Of a stretch of DNA of 64,000 nucleotides, positions 53,250 through 62,152 are shown piece after piece. The stretch is from assembly GCA_027313705.1 (NCBI GenBank), contig DAHVDE010000057.1, positions 32,667-96,666 of the forward strand, written 5' to 3'. The stretch's first letter is position 1. Each line of letters opens with the position of its first letter. A model generated the notes under the pieces. That model saw only the letters and a list, made by a program, of their open reading frames with translations, was not told the DNA's origin and did no database searches. A program made the translations under genes and the position numbers. Source of the stretch: Actinomycetota bacterium. GTDB lineage: Bacteria > Actinomycetota > Actinomycetes > Streptosporangiales > Streptosporangiaceae.

Positions 53250-54599
53250 ATGGACCGTCAGGAAACAGATCAGTCTTCGCCGGTCGAGCAGCCGATCTCG
53301 CGGCGTTCCCTGCTGAAAGGAGTGGGCGCCGGCACCCTCGCGGTGAGCGCGGGCGGGCTAATCGCCGCCTGTAGTTCCGGCATCAAGGGTTCCGGCGGCT
53401 CGGGCAGTTCGGGCACCATCAACATCGGATTCATTACCCCGCTGACCGGCGATCTGGCCGGCTTCGCCTCAGGCGACCAGTTCGTGCTGAACCAGATCAA
53501 GCAGTCCGCTGTCTATAAGAACGGCATCAAGATCGGCGGCAAGACCTACAAGTTCAAGATCAACGTGCAGGACAGCCAGTCGAGCCCGACCACGGCCGCT
53601 CAAGTCGCGCAGCAACTGGTCCTGAGCGACCACGTCGACATGGTGCTGACCACCTCGACACCGGAGACCACGAACCCGGTCGCGGCGGCCTGCCAGCGGC
53701 TCAAGACCCCGTGCCTGTCCACCGTCGTTCCCTGGGAGTCGTGGTACGCGGGCCTGGGCGGTGACCCGCTGAAGCCGACGACCGACTTCGCGTACTGCTC
53801 GATGTTCTTCTTCGGCCTCAAGGAGTTCATCGGCACCTTCTCCCCGATCTGGAACCGCATCCACACCGACAAGGTCGTCGCCTGCCAGTATCCGAACGAC
53901 GCAGACGGCAACGCGTTCCGCGGCGGCTTCGAGCCGCTGATCAGGGCGGCAGGCTACAAGGTCGTCGACGGCGGCGCGTACACCGACCTGTCCACGAACT
54001 TCACCTCGATGATCTCCGAGTTCAAGAACAAGGACTGCCAGGTCTTCAGCAACTGCCCGCTGCCGCCAGACTTCAACGTGTTCTGGAAGCAGGCCGTGCA
54101 GCAGGGCTTCAAGCCGAAGATCGCCACCGTGGCCAAGGTGCTGTTGTTCCCCGCCGACACCGTCGCGCTCGGCCCGCTGGTCAACAACATCGCCACCGAC
54201 TCCTGGTGGGGTCCTTACATGCCGAACAAGTCCTCGCTGACCGGCATCTCAGCCAGCGGTCTCGCCAACCTGTACCAGAGCACCACTGGCAACCAGTGGG
54301 TGCAGTCGATCGGGTCGAGCTACTCGCTGTTCGAGGTGGCCGCCGAGGCGCTCAAGTCGGTCAGCGACCCGCACGACCACGCCGAGGTCGCCCACGCGCT
54401 GCACAACGTCAACTACACCGGCATGTGCGGCCCGCTCAACTTCGCGGCCGGCCCCGCGCCTGGTGTCGGCATCATCGACCCTGTCGGCGTGCAGTGGAAG
54501 AAGTCCTCAGGCAAGTACCCGTTCGAGATGGTGGTCGTGGACAACTCCCTGAACAAGAGCGTGCCGATCGGGGCCAATCTCGAGCCGACGAATGCCTGA
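53250..54599 (+). CDS. LIV-type ABC substrate-binding lipoprotein
   Basis: Extracytoplasmic binding protein of the leucine/amide/aromatic family (LivK-like), 449 residues. The N-terminus combines a twin-arginine motif (ISRRSLLKGVG) with a lipobox (LIAAC), so it is probably a Tat-exported lipoprotein. The mature part begins NIGFITPLTGDLAGFASGDQ, the family's first strand. GAAGGAGA precedes the ATG. It directly follows the pca operon, so an aromatic acid such as 4-hydroxybenzoate or protocatechuate is the likely ligand. Confidence 0.92.
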   Translation: MDRQETDQSSPVEQPISRRSLLKGVGAGTLAVSAGGLIAACSSGIKGSGGSGSSGTINIGFITPLTGDLAGFASGDQFVLNQIKQSAVYKNGIKIGGKTYKFKINVQDSQSSPTTAAQVAQQLVLSDHVDMVLTTSTPETTNPVAAACQRLKTPCLSTVVPWESWYAGLGGDPLKPTTDFAYCSMFFFGLKEFIGTFSPIWNRIHTDKVVACQYPNDADGNAFRGGFEPLIRAAGYKVVDGGAYTDLSTNFTSMISEFKNKDCQVFSNCPLPPDFNVFWKQAVQQGFKPKIATVAKVLLFPADTVALGPLVNNIATDSWWGPYMPNKSSLTGISASGLANLYQSTTGNQWVQSIGSSYSLFEVAAEALKSVSDPHDHAEVAHALHNVNYTGMCGPLNFAAGPAPGVGIIDPVGVQWKKSSGKYPFEMVVVDNSLNKSVPIGANLEPTNA

Positions 54600-55371
54600 C
54601 CTTTCCGGCACCCCCGCGACCCTGCTGAAACTCGACGGTATATCCAAGAGTTTCGGCAGGGTCGCGGTCGCGGACAACCTGTCACTCGAGCTGGCCGCCG
54701 GCGAGATGCTCGGCATCGTCGGACCGAACGGCGCCGGAAAGAGCAGCCTGTTCGGCCTCATCGCCGGCGACCTCTCGCCTTCCGCTGGCCAGATCTTCTT
54801 CGACGGGTCGCCGGTGACCAAGCTCGACGCCGGGGCCAGGTGCAGGCTGGGCATCGGCCGTACCTTTCAGGTGCCTAAGCCGTTCGGCGCGATGACGGTG
54901 TTTGAGAACGTGCTGGTGGCCGTGCAGCAAGGTTCTGGCCTGCGGCGCCGCGCCAGCTATGCCGCAGCGGGCGCCGTACTCGAGCTCGCCGGCCTGACCC
55001 TTGATGCCAACCGGCCTGCCGAACGGCTCGGCTTGCTGTCACGCAAGCGGCTTGAGCTCGCCAGGGCACTCGCCACCGGCCCGAAACTGCTGCTGCTCGA
55101 CGAGGTGGCCGGCGGGCTGACCGACCCGGAGGTCACAGAACTCGTCGGCATCGTGCGGCAGATCAAAGAGCGCGGCACGGCCGTCATCTGGATCGAGCAC
55201 GTGGTGCACGCTCTCACCGCGACCGTGCACCGGCTGATCTGCCTGGCCAGCGGCAGCGTGATCGGCGACGGCGACCCGGCGCAGGTGCTTGCCATGCCCG
55301 CGGTGCGCGAGGTCTTCCTCGGCACCGAGATCAGCGCGTCTTTGGGGGCGCCTGGCCAGGAGAACGGATGA
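54592..55371 (+). CDS. LIV-type ABC ATPase (LivG-like)
   Basis: Cytoplasmic ATPase subunit, 259 residues. Walker A GPNGAGKSS, the LivG-type strand CRLGIGRTFQVPKPFGAMTV, a diverged signature LLSRKRLELARAL as in several LIV ATPases, and Walker B LLLLDEVAGGLTDPEV. Overlaps the binding-protein gene by eight bases and the next ATPase by four. Confidence 0.94.
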   Translation: MPDLSGTPATLLKLDGISKSFGRVAVADNLSLELAAGEMLGIVGPNGAGKSSLFGLIAGDLSPSAGQIFFDGSPVTKLDAGARCRLGIGRTFQVPKPFGAMTVFENVLVAVQQGSGLRRRASYAAAGAVLELAGLTLDANRPAERLGLLSRKRLELARALATGPKLLLLDEVAGGLTDPEVTELVGIVRQIKERGTAVIWIEHVVHALTATVHRLICLASGSVIGDGDPAQVLAMPAVREVFLGTEISASLGAPGQENG

Positions 55372-56168
55372 CCAGCCCGCCATTGCTCGAAGTGCGTGAG
55401 CTCAACGTGCATCACGGCCAGCTTCAGGCGCTGCATGCGGTGAGCCTTGCCGTGCCCGCCGGCGGTGTGCACGCGATGATCGGCGCCAACGGCGCGGGCA
55501 AGTCCACGCTGCTGCGTACCATCGCCGGACTGCATCAGCCGACGACGGGATCGATACTGCTAGAAGGCGAAGACGTCACCAGGCTGCGGCCCGAGCGGCG
55601 GGTAGCGGCGGGCATCGCGATGGTGCCTGAAGGTCGCAGGCTGTTCGCTTCGCTCACCGTCGAGGAGAACCTTCAGGTCGGCCTGACCAGTGCCAGGAAG
55701 GGCCCGTGGAACCTCGCCGCCGTCTATGACCTCTTCGGCTGGATGCGCGACCGGCGCGCGCAGCGAGCCGGCCAGCTCTCAGGCGGCGAGCAGCAAGCGG
55801 TCGCGATCGGGCGCGCAATCGTGGCCAATCCCCGTGTGCTGCTGCTTGACGAGCTTTCGCTCGGACTCGCGCCCGTCGTGGTGCGCAGAATCTACGACCT
55901 GCTGCCGCGCCTGCTCGACTCCGGGGTCACCGTGCTGCTCGTTGAGCAGGACGTCAGCCAGGCCATGAAAGTCGCCGATCACGTGTACTGCCTGCTCGAA
56001 GGCAGGATCACGCTGCAAGGCCGGCCATTGGAGCTGACCTTCGAGCAAATCGAGCGCGCGTACTTCGGGATTAGCAGCAGCCGTAACCTGCCAGCCGGCC
56101 CGCCCGCCCAGGCGGAAACCGGTGCCGGAGGCAACCAAGCATCTGGAGCTGGCACATGGTCTGGGTGA
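55368..56168 (+). CDS. LIV-type ABC ATPase (LivF-like)
   Basis: Second ATPase subunit, 266 residues. Walker A GANGAGKST, the LivF block GIAMVPEGRRLFASLTVEEN, signature LSGGEQQAVAIGRA and Walker B LLLDELSLGLAP. The C-terminal 30 residues are a Pro/Ala/Gly-rich tail not usual in LivF. It overlaps the permease start by thirteen bases. Confidence 0.94.
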   Translation: MTSPPLLEVRELNVHHGQLQALHAVSLAVPAGGVHAMIGANGAGKSTLLRTIAGLHQPTTGSILLEGEDVTRLRPERRVAAGIAMVPEGRRLFASLTVEENLQVGLTSARKGPWNLAAVYDLFGWMRDRRAQRAGQLSGGEQQAVAIGRAIVANPRVLLLDELSLGLAPVVVRRIYDLLPRLLDSGVTVLLVEQDVSQAMKVADHVYCLLEGRITLQGRPLELTFEQIERAYFGISSSRNLPAGPPAQAETGAGGNQASGAGTWSG

Positions 56169-57028
56169 GCGCGATTGTCCAGGGGATCCTGGTCGGCGGG
56201 CTGTTCGCGCTATTCGCCTGCGGGCTTTCCCTGATGTTCGGCGTCATGAACGTGATCAACCTGGCCCACGGCGACCTGGCGGTCATCGCCGCTTACCTCG
56301 CACTTGGTGCGGTCACCGTCACGCACGTGCCGGCGATCTGGTCGTTCGTCATCGTGGTACCGATTTTCGCGGGCGGAGGCTACCTCCTGCAGCGCACGCT
56401 GCTGCAAGCCGCGCTGAACCGGAGCGTGCTCACGACCCTGCTCGTCACCTTCGGCCTGTCTGTCGTCATCGAAAACGGGCTGCAGCAGTTCTTCTCCGCC
56501 AACAGCCGGGCGCTGAACATCGGCAACCTGATCACCGAGTCTTTCAGCATCGGCTCCCAGATCACGATCGCTTACCTCGATCTAGGGATCTTGGTCGTCG
56601 CCGTAGTCGTGCTGCTCGGCTTGCAGTTCTTCCTCAGCTCCTCCCGGCATGGCAGGCTGATCAGGGCCGTCGCCGATGACCGCGAGGCGGCGCAGATCGC
56701 CGGCGTCAGCTACCGGCACGTCTTCGGAATCGCGGCGGCGATCGCGTTCGGCACCGTCGCCCTGGCCGGCATCGCGTTCGGCATGTACCAGCAATTCGAC
56801 CCGACGATCGGCACCGACCAGTTGCTGCTCTTCGCCTTCGAGGCGGTCGTAGTCGGCGGTCTCGGCTCGCTGTGGGGCACCTTGGCCGGCGGAGTGCTCC
56901 TCGGTGTCGCGCAGCAACTCGGAGCTGTGTACAACGCCGCTGACCAGATGCTCGCCGGGCAGTTGTTCTTCCTGCTCGTACTCCTGATCAGACCGAGCGG
57001 AATCTTCGGCCGCAAGGAGACCGCATGA
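56156..57028 (+). CDS. LIV-type ABC permease (LivH-like)
   Basis: First permease subunit, 290 residues with about eight membrane segments. VQGILVGGLFALFACGLSLM and the block MNVINLAHGDLAVIAAYLAL are diagnostic of LivH; the EAA-like loop is IRAVADDREAAQIAGVSYRH. ATG at 56156. Overlaps LivM by four bases. Confidence 0.93.
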   Translation: MVWVSAIVQGILVGGLFALFACGLSLMFGVMNVINLAHGDLAVIAAYLALGAVTVTHVPAIWSFVIVVPIFAGGGYLLQRTLLQAALNRSVLTTLLVTFGLSVVIENGLQQFFSANSRALNIGNLITESFSIGSQITIAYLDLGILVVAVVVLLGLQFFLSSSRHGRLIRAVADDREAAQIAGVSYRHVFGIAAAIAFGTVALAGIAFGMYQQFDPTIGTDQLLLFAFEAVVVGGLGSLWGTLAGGVLLGVAQQLGAVYNAADQMLAGQLFFLLVLLIRPSGIFGRKETA

Positions 57029-58113
57029 GCGCCGTCGAGCCCGCCGAGCACCAGGCGGCGAACGTGAGCCAGGTCGCCGAGGCGGCACGAAGTGGCATGC
57101 CGGTTGAGGTGACCAGGTCGCGCGGGTCGACGATCTGGACCGCGATCGCGGTGATCGTGATCGTCGCGGTGCTCTTCGACCTGCCGCGCATCGTATACTC
57201 GGGCACCACCAACCTGCTGGTGGACTTCTTCTTCCTGCTCATCATCTCGAGCATGTGGAACCTGCTGGCCGGCTACGCCGGCCTGGTCTCTGTCGGCCAG
57301 CAAGCCTTCATCGGACTCGGTGCCTACTTCGTGCTGATCGCCGCCAACCACGGAACCAGCCCGTTCATGGCCATCCCGATCGCGACCGCCGCTTGTGCCG
57401 TGGCCGGCCTCGTGGTCTGGTGGCTGGTCTCGAGGCTGCGCAGCGGCTATTTCGCGATCACCATGTGGGCGGTCGCCTCGGTGTGCGAGCTGATCATCAT
57501 CCAGATCTCCTCGCTCGGCGGCGGCACAGGCACGGCCCTGCCCGGCCTGACCTCGAACCCGACCTATCTCGACGCTTATACCTACTGGGCTACGGTCGTG
57601 GTCGCGGTGGTGGGCCTGGCCGGCATTTACTTCCTGCTGCGCAGTCCGCTCGGCCTAGTACTGACCGCGATCCGTGACAACGAGACTGGCGCCCGCAGCA
57701 CCGGCAGCCGGGTTGCGAGAACGCGACTGGTCGTCTTCGTGGTCTCGGCCGCGGGATGCGGAGCGGCCGGGGCTCTCTACATCATCAGCCAGCAGTTCGT
57801 GGTGCCACCCGCCGCGTTCAGCGTGTCGTTCTCCGCAGAGATGATCTTCATTACGATCATCGGCGGGATCGGAACCATCGAGGGCCCGATCATCGGCACC
57901 ATTATCTTCTTTACGCTGCAGCAGACCCTGTCCCACTACGGTGTGTGGTACTGGATCATCCTCGGCATCATCGCCATGGCCGTGGCAATCTGGGCACCGC
58001 GCGGTATCTGGGGCCTGGTGTCAGAGAACTTCGGCGTCAGGCTGTTCCCCGTGGGCTATTACCTGTGGCCTGCTGGCGAGAGCCCGCGCCGGTTCATCGG
58101 CGGCAAGCGCTAA
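57025..58113 (+). CDS. LIV-type ABC permease (LivM-like)
   Basis: Second permease subunit, 362 residues. The diagnostic LivM block is MWNLLAGYAGLVSVGQQAFI, followed by the EAA-like loop LTAIRDNETGARSTGSRVAR and IGGIGTIEGPIIGTIIFF. The N-terminal 45 residues are cytoplasmic and polar. It is the last gene of the pca/LIV block; the next genes run the other way. Confidence 0.93.
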   Translation: MSAVEPAEHQAANVSQVAEAARSGMPVEVTRSRGSTIWTAIAVIVIVAVLFDLPRIVYSGTTNLLVDFFFLLIISSMWNLLAGYAGLVSVGQQAFIGLGAYFVLIAANHGTSPFMAIPIATAACAVAGLVVWWLVSRLRSGYFAITMWAVASVCELIIIQISSLGGGTGTALPGLTSNPTYLDAYTYWATVVVAVVGLAGIYFLLRSPLGLVLTAIRDNETGARSTGSRVARTRLVVFVVSAAGCGAAGALYIISQQFVVPPAAFSVSFSAEMIFITIIGGIGTIEGPIIGTIIFFTLQQTLSHYGVWYWIILGIIAMAVAIWAPRGIWGLVSENFGVRLFPVGYYLWPAGESPRRFIGGKR

Positions 58114-58180
58114 CCGCGACTCTCCGCCCGGCGTGCCAGAGAAACTCGCCCAGGCGGCGGCACGGCTTAGCCGATGCAGG

Positions 58181-58862
58181 CTACTTCTTCTTGATGATCT
58201 TCAAGGTGGCGGACTTGGACTTGGAGCCTTCGTAGGTAGCGTTTCCTCCATACGAGGCGACTATCGAGTAAGTCCCGGTATGCAGCTTGGTGTTGGATGG
58301 CGGAGAGCACTTGCCGCTACCCTTGAACAACTTCGCGGTGCACTGACAAGCGTCGGGGTGAACGTGTACGGGTTCATCGGGTTCGTGCCGCTGCCTGAAT
58401 CGACGTTGCCGCAGTTGCTATCGCTGACGTTCTCGCACACCACGAGCACGAAGTTGCCCGTGTAGGGCGCCTGGAGCGTGAGCCGGTCGGTGCTCACGAA
58501 ATAATTAGTTGTCGCCCAGCTCAAAGACGGCGCGGAAGGAAAGGTTCCGTCTGTCGTTCCTGGTGCGTAAAGCGCGAACGTGTACGCCGCCCCAGTCGGA
58601 TACGACGCAGCGATCTGAACCTGGTCGCCACCGACTAGGTTCACCTTCCAGAAGTCGATCGCAGCGCCGCCACCTGACTGTCCCTGACCCAACGTCATCT
58701 GCGGGCTGACGCGATGGTATGACCGGGCGGCTGACCCGCCGGCCCCGCCGGAGCCGCCGCCGCAGACGCGGCGGACGCCACGATCACGACCGCACTCGTC
58801 GCGAATAACCCAAGGGATACCGACAGCCGATGCGACCGCCCAATGACGCCTCTTCCGCTCAT
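58181..58862 (-). pseudogene. Frameshifted copy of the repeat-containing secreted protein
   Basis: Three frames are needed to follow the homology to the intact neighbour at 58944-60647. Starting at ATG 58862 (MSGRGVIGRSHRLSV) a signal peptide and PPGHTIASA are read until a stop at 58695; the domain then continues in a second frame (SGGGAAIDFWKVNL to NPMNPYTFTPTLV); near 58340 the frame changes again and the end of the C-terminal Ig-like domain (GKCSPPSNTKLHTGTYSIVA) runs to the stop at 58181. Only one of the three repeats and part of the last domain remain. The leader before the start is almost the same as in the intact gene, so this is a degenerate tandem duplicate. Confidence 0.75.
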
Positions 58863-58943
58863 CTTTACCCGCTCCTTTGATCAAGCCCGCCAGATACGCG
58901 CCCGCCAGAAAGCAGCCTGTCCTGCACCTTCGGGTAACCGCCG

Positions 58944-60647
58944 CTACTTCTTCACCTTGAGCGTTGAGCCGCCGGACCTGGAACCGAGCAGATTACCTGT
59001 GTAATAGGCGACGATTGTGTACTTGCCGACCGGGATCGCGGTGTTGCTGACCGGAGAGCAAGTGCCCTTGCCCCTGACGAGCCTGATGGCGCAGATCCGC
59101 TTCCTGCCGTCGGAGATGGCGACTTTCCCCGTCGGATGCGTGCCATACACGCCGCTCACCGTCACCGAGAGCTTCAGCGACTTTTCGTGCCCTACGGTCA
59201 CGGTCGACGCCGAAAGTTTCAGCGACGTCCTCGTCTCGCGACCGCCAGTCTGGCTGAGGGTGAAGGTATACGGGCTCATCGGATTGTAGGCCTGCCCGTC
59301 GGACACGTAGCCAGGGCAGTTGAAGCCGACCACGTTCGGCCCCTGGCACACCGCCAGCAGGTAGCTGCCGGTTCGCGGTGCCACGAGATCGAACACGCTA
59401 TGACCGTTGTAGTTCGTCGTCGCGGAGGCTACCGCCGTCGCCGCAGGGAAGTTCGTGTCCGTCGTGCTGCCCTTGAACAGGCCGAACGCGTACGTAGAAC
59501 CATACGGTGTCGCGACGCTGAACTGCAGGACATCGCCGCCGTTCAGGGCGACGCGCCAGAAATCGACCGGGGTGGCACCGCCCGCCTCGAAGTTTCCGAT
59601 CCCGGTCTTCTTGGCCTGGGCGATGGTGGAACTGGCCCTGGTCTCCTTGGCCGCGACGCCGGCCGTGATGTTCTTGGCGAAAGACGTCGAGAACGTGTAC
59701 GGGCTCATCGGGTCGTAGGCCTGCCCGTCGGACACATAGCCAGGGCAGTTGAAGCCAACCACATTCGGCCCCTGGCAGACCACCAGGATGAACGTGCCGT
59801 TGTACGGCGCCTGAAGGGCGAAGACAGTGTGGCCGTTGTAGTTAGTCGTCGATGAGGAGAAGGACACCGCCGAGGGAAACTCAGAACTGGTCAGGCCAGG
59901 CGGATACAGCTCGAACTCGTACGTGGAACCGTATTGTGTCGCCACGCTGAACTGGACGACGTCACCGCCCCGCAGTGTGACCTTCCAGTAGTCAGCCTGA
60001 CCCGCGCCACCAGACTCGAAGTTCCCGACCGGCAGGACCGGAGCTCTCTCGATCGTCGCGCCCGACTTGGTCTCTTTCGACGCGACGGTGCCGGAGATCT
60101 TGGTCGAGAAGGACGTCGAGAAATGGTAAGGACTCATCGGGTCGTAGGCCTGCCCGTCGGACACATAGCCAGGGCAGTTGAAGCCGACCACGTTCGGCCC
60201 TTGGCACACCGCCAGGATGAACGTGCCGTTATATGGCGCCTGGAGGTCGAACACGGTCGAGCCGTCGTAGTTCGTCGTCCCTGAGGAGAAGGACACCGCA
60301 GCAGGGAAATTCGCATCTGTCGTCCCAGCCGTGTACAGCCCGAACGAGTACGTTGAAGTATCCGGCGTGGTGACACTGAACTGAACGATGTCGCCGCCGC
60401 TCAGCGTAACCTTCCAGTAATCCGCAGCCCCGCCGCCGCCACTGGCCGTGTCGCCGATGGTCAGCGTTCCCGCCGTAGCGATGGTATGACCCGGCGCAGT
60501 GGTCGCAGTCACCGCAGGAGCCACGCTCGCCGTACTCGCCGCCGACGCCCAGGCAGCCGAGGCCGCGACCATGGCCGCGCTTGCCGCGCTGACTCCCAGG
60601 GTTGTCACCAGCCAGCGCAGACGCGCGGGCACGCCTCTTCCGTTCAT
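58944..60647 (-). CDS. Secreted protein with three beta-sandwich repeats and an Ig-like domain
   Basis: A 567-residue predicted exported protein of unknown function. The signal peptide is RLRWLVTTLGVSAASAAMVA and following Ala-rich residues, with cleavage near residue 36. Three repeats of 143 residues follow; each holds a segment such as DYWKVTLSGGDIVQFSV, then LQAPYNGTFILAVCQGPNVV and FNCPGYVSDGQAYDPMSPY, with two Cys that could form a disulphide. They look like pre-peptidase C-terminal-type jelly-roll domains. The last 95 residues are a bacterial Ig-like domain ending in GGSTLKVKK. No catalytic domain is present, suggesting a surface or binding role. AAAGGGGCGG precedes the ATG. Confidence 0.82.
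   Translation of the reverse strand: MNGRGVPARLRWLVTTLGVSAASAAMVAASAAWASAASTASVAPAVTATTAPGHTIATAGTLTIGDTASGGGGAADYWKVTLSGGDIVQFSVTTPDTSTYSFGLYTAGTTDANFPAAVSFSSGTTNYDGSTVFDLQAPYNGTFILAVCQGPNVVGFNCPGYVSDGQAYDPMSPYHFSTSFSTKISGTVASKETKSGATIERAPVLPVGNFESGGAGQADYWKVTLRGGDVVQFSVATQYGSTYEFELYPPGLTSSEFPSAVSFSSSTTNYNGHTVFALQAPYNGTFILVVCQGPNVVGFNCPGYVSDGQAYDPMSPYTFSTSFAKNITAGVAAKETRASSTIAQAKKTGIGNFEAGGATPVDFWRVALNGGDVLQFSVATPYGSTYAFGLFKGSTTDTNFPAATAVASATTNYNGHSVFDLVAPRTGSYLLAVCQGPNVVGFNCPGYVSDGQAYNPMSPYTFTLSQTGGRETRTSLKLSASTVTVGHEKSLKLSVTVSGVYGTHPTGKVAISDGRKRICAIRLVRGKGTCSPVSNTAIPVGKYTIVAYYTGNLLGSRSGGSTLKVKK
59269..60209. repeat. 429-bp tandem repeats inside the secreted-protein gene
   Basis: Nearly identical blocks of about 80 bases start at 59269, 59698 and 60127, exactly 429 bases (143 codons) apart. 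They encode the Cys-containing segment FNCPGYVSDGQAY of each repeat. The high DNA identity suggests recent expansion or gene conversion. Confidence 0.85.
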
Positions 60648-60944
60648 TTTGATCCGCCCCTTTGATCAATCCCGCCAAAGCCCGCTCACACAATGGCGCG
60701 CGACGCTTGAACCATATGCTAGATACATCCGTTTGCATACAACAACATGGCTGGCATGCGAAATTGTCATATTTATGTCAACGCTCGCGTACGGCGCCCC
60801 GTGCCCCCGGCGCCACAGAAAGGATCGCTCCGCCACCGGATAACCTCCGGGGCCCCGGTTGCGCGCAGCGGCGCCGGCTCTTGGCCCCACGATGCCACCG
60901 CGTGCGGATCAGAGCACCCACGACGCCACAACGTGTGCCCGCAC

Positions 60945-61030
60945 CGGAGGCGCGCGGGCGGGAAACAAGGACGCGCCGGAGGCGCGCGGGCAGGAAGCAA
61001 GGACGCGCCGGAGGCGCGCGGGCGGGAAAG
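60945..61030. repeat. 32-bp tandem repeats
   Basis: 2.7 copies of a 32-base unit that begins CGGAGGCGCGCGGGCG (60945-60976, 60977-61008, 61009-61030) end just before the MetE-like stop. Copies differ at two or three positions. No gene is credible in 60648-61036; frames there are low-complexity products of the repeat. Confidence 0.85.
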
Positions 61031-61036
61031 GGGGGG

Positions 61037-62149
61037 TTAGCCCCAGACTTCGCGGGCGATCTGGACTATTAGCGCGAGTTTGGCGCGCTGCTCGTCGGCG
61101 GTGAGGGCGTTGCCTTCGACCGTCGAGGAGAAGCCGCATTGCGGTGACAGGCAGATCTGGTCGAGCGGCACGTATTTCGAGGCCTGGTCGATGCGGCGCT
61201 TGATGGCGTCGGCGTCTTCTAGCTGGCCGCGCTTGGTGGTGATCAGGCCGAGCACCACCATCTTGCCCTTGGGGACGAAGCGGAGCGGTTCAAAGCCTCC
61301 CGAGCGCTCGTCGTCGAATTCGAGGAAGAAGCCATCCACGGCCAGTTCACTGAACAGTGCCTCGGCGACGAAGTCATAGCCGCCTGCCGCGGCCCAGTGC
61401 GACCTGAAGTTGCCGCGGCACATGTGCGTGGTGACTGCCATGTTCGCCGGGCGGTTCGCGATCGAGTTGTTGACCTGCCTGATGTAGCGGAGGTGCAGGT
61501 GCTCGGCGTCTTCGCCGCGTTCGGCGATCTCTGCGCGCTGGGCCGGGTCATTCAGGTAGGCAAGGCTGGTGTCGTCGAGTTGCAGGTACTGGCAGCCGAG
61601 TTCGCCGAGCCTGCGCACCTGCTCGGCGTAGGCGGCCGACAAGTCGGACCAGAACTCTTCCATGTCGGGGTAGACGTCCTGGTCGATCATGGCCGGGCCG
61701 CCGCGATAGTGGACCATGTTGGGCGAGGGGATGGTCAGCTTGGGAGTCGCGGTCGTCACGACGGACTGAAGGAACGCAAAGTCCTTCTCGAAGATCGTCT
61801 GGTTGATCTTGAGCTTGCTCTCGACCTTCATGGCCGCCGGGGTGAACTCGATGCTGCCGTCGGCGTTCTGGAACTTGACCGAGAGGTTGCCGGGCGCCTT
61901 GGCGATGCCGCCGATCTGGTAGATGAAGTCCATGTGCCAGGTCGCGCGGCGGAACTCGCCGTCCGTGGCGGACTGGAGGCCGACCTCTTCCTGCATGGCG
62001 ACCACGTCTTTGATCGCCGCGTCTTCGACCTCGCGGAGCGAGGCCGAGTCGATCTCCCCCGCCGCGAACTTGGCTCTGGCCTCATGGAGGGCTGCCGGCC
62101 GGAGCAGGCTGCCAACGTGGTCGGCACGGAAGGGCGGCGTAGTGCGCAT
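61037..62149 (-). CDS. MetE-like cobalamin-independent methyltransferase family protein
   Basis: A 370-residue protein of the methionine synthase II (MetE C-terminal/YxjG) family. It starts FRADHVGSLLRPAALHEARA, has ATDGEFRRATWHMDF, the zinc-site-like THMCRGNFRS (His and Cys ligands) and CLSPQCGFSSTVEGNAL with the last Cys ligand. The N-terminal half of full MetE is missing, as in other single-domain members, which use different methyl donors or acceptors. Three bases separate it from pobA upstream, so it is in the aromatic-acid operon; a role in handling methyl groups from methoxylated aromatics is conceivable but not shown. Confidence 0.85.
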   Translation of the reverse strand: MRTTPPFRADHVGSLLRPAALHEARAKFAAGEIDSASLREVEDAAIKDVVAMQEEVGLQSATDGEFRRATWHMDFIYQIGGIAKAPGNLSVKFQNADGSIEFTPAAMKVESKLKINQTIFEKDFAFLQSVVTTATPKLTIPSPNMVHYRGGPAMIDQDVYPDMEEFWSDLSAAYAEQVRRLGELGCQYLQLDDTSLAYLNDPAQRAEIAERGEDAEHLHLRYIRQVNNSIANRPANMAVTTHMCRGNFRSHWAAAGGYDFVAEALFSELAVDGFFLEFDDERSGGFEPLRFVPKGKMVVLGLITTKRGQLEDADAIKRRIDQASKYVPLDQICLSPQCGFSSTVEGNALTADEQRAKLALIVQIAREVWG

Positions 62150-62152
62150 GGG

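Noticed and set aside
60945..61030. CRISPR array
   Set aside because: The 32-bp units are directly adjacent without spacers, so it is a simple tandem repeat.
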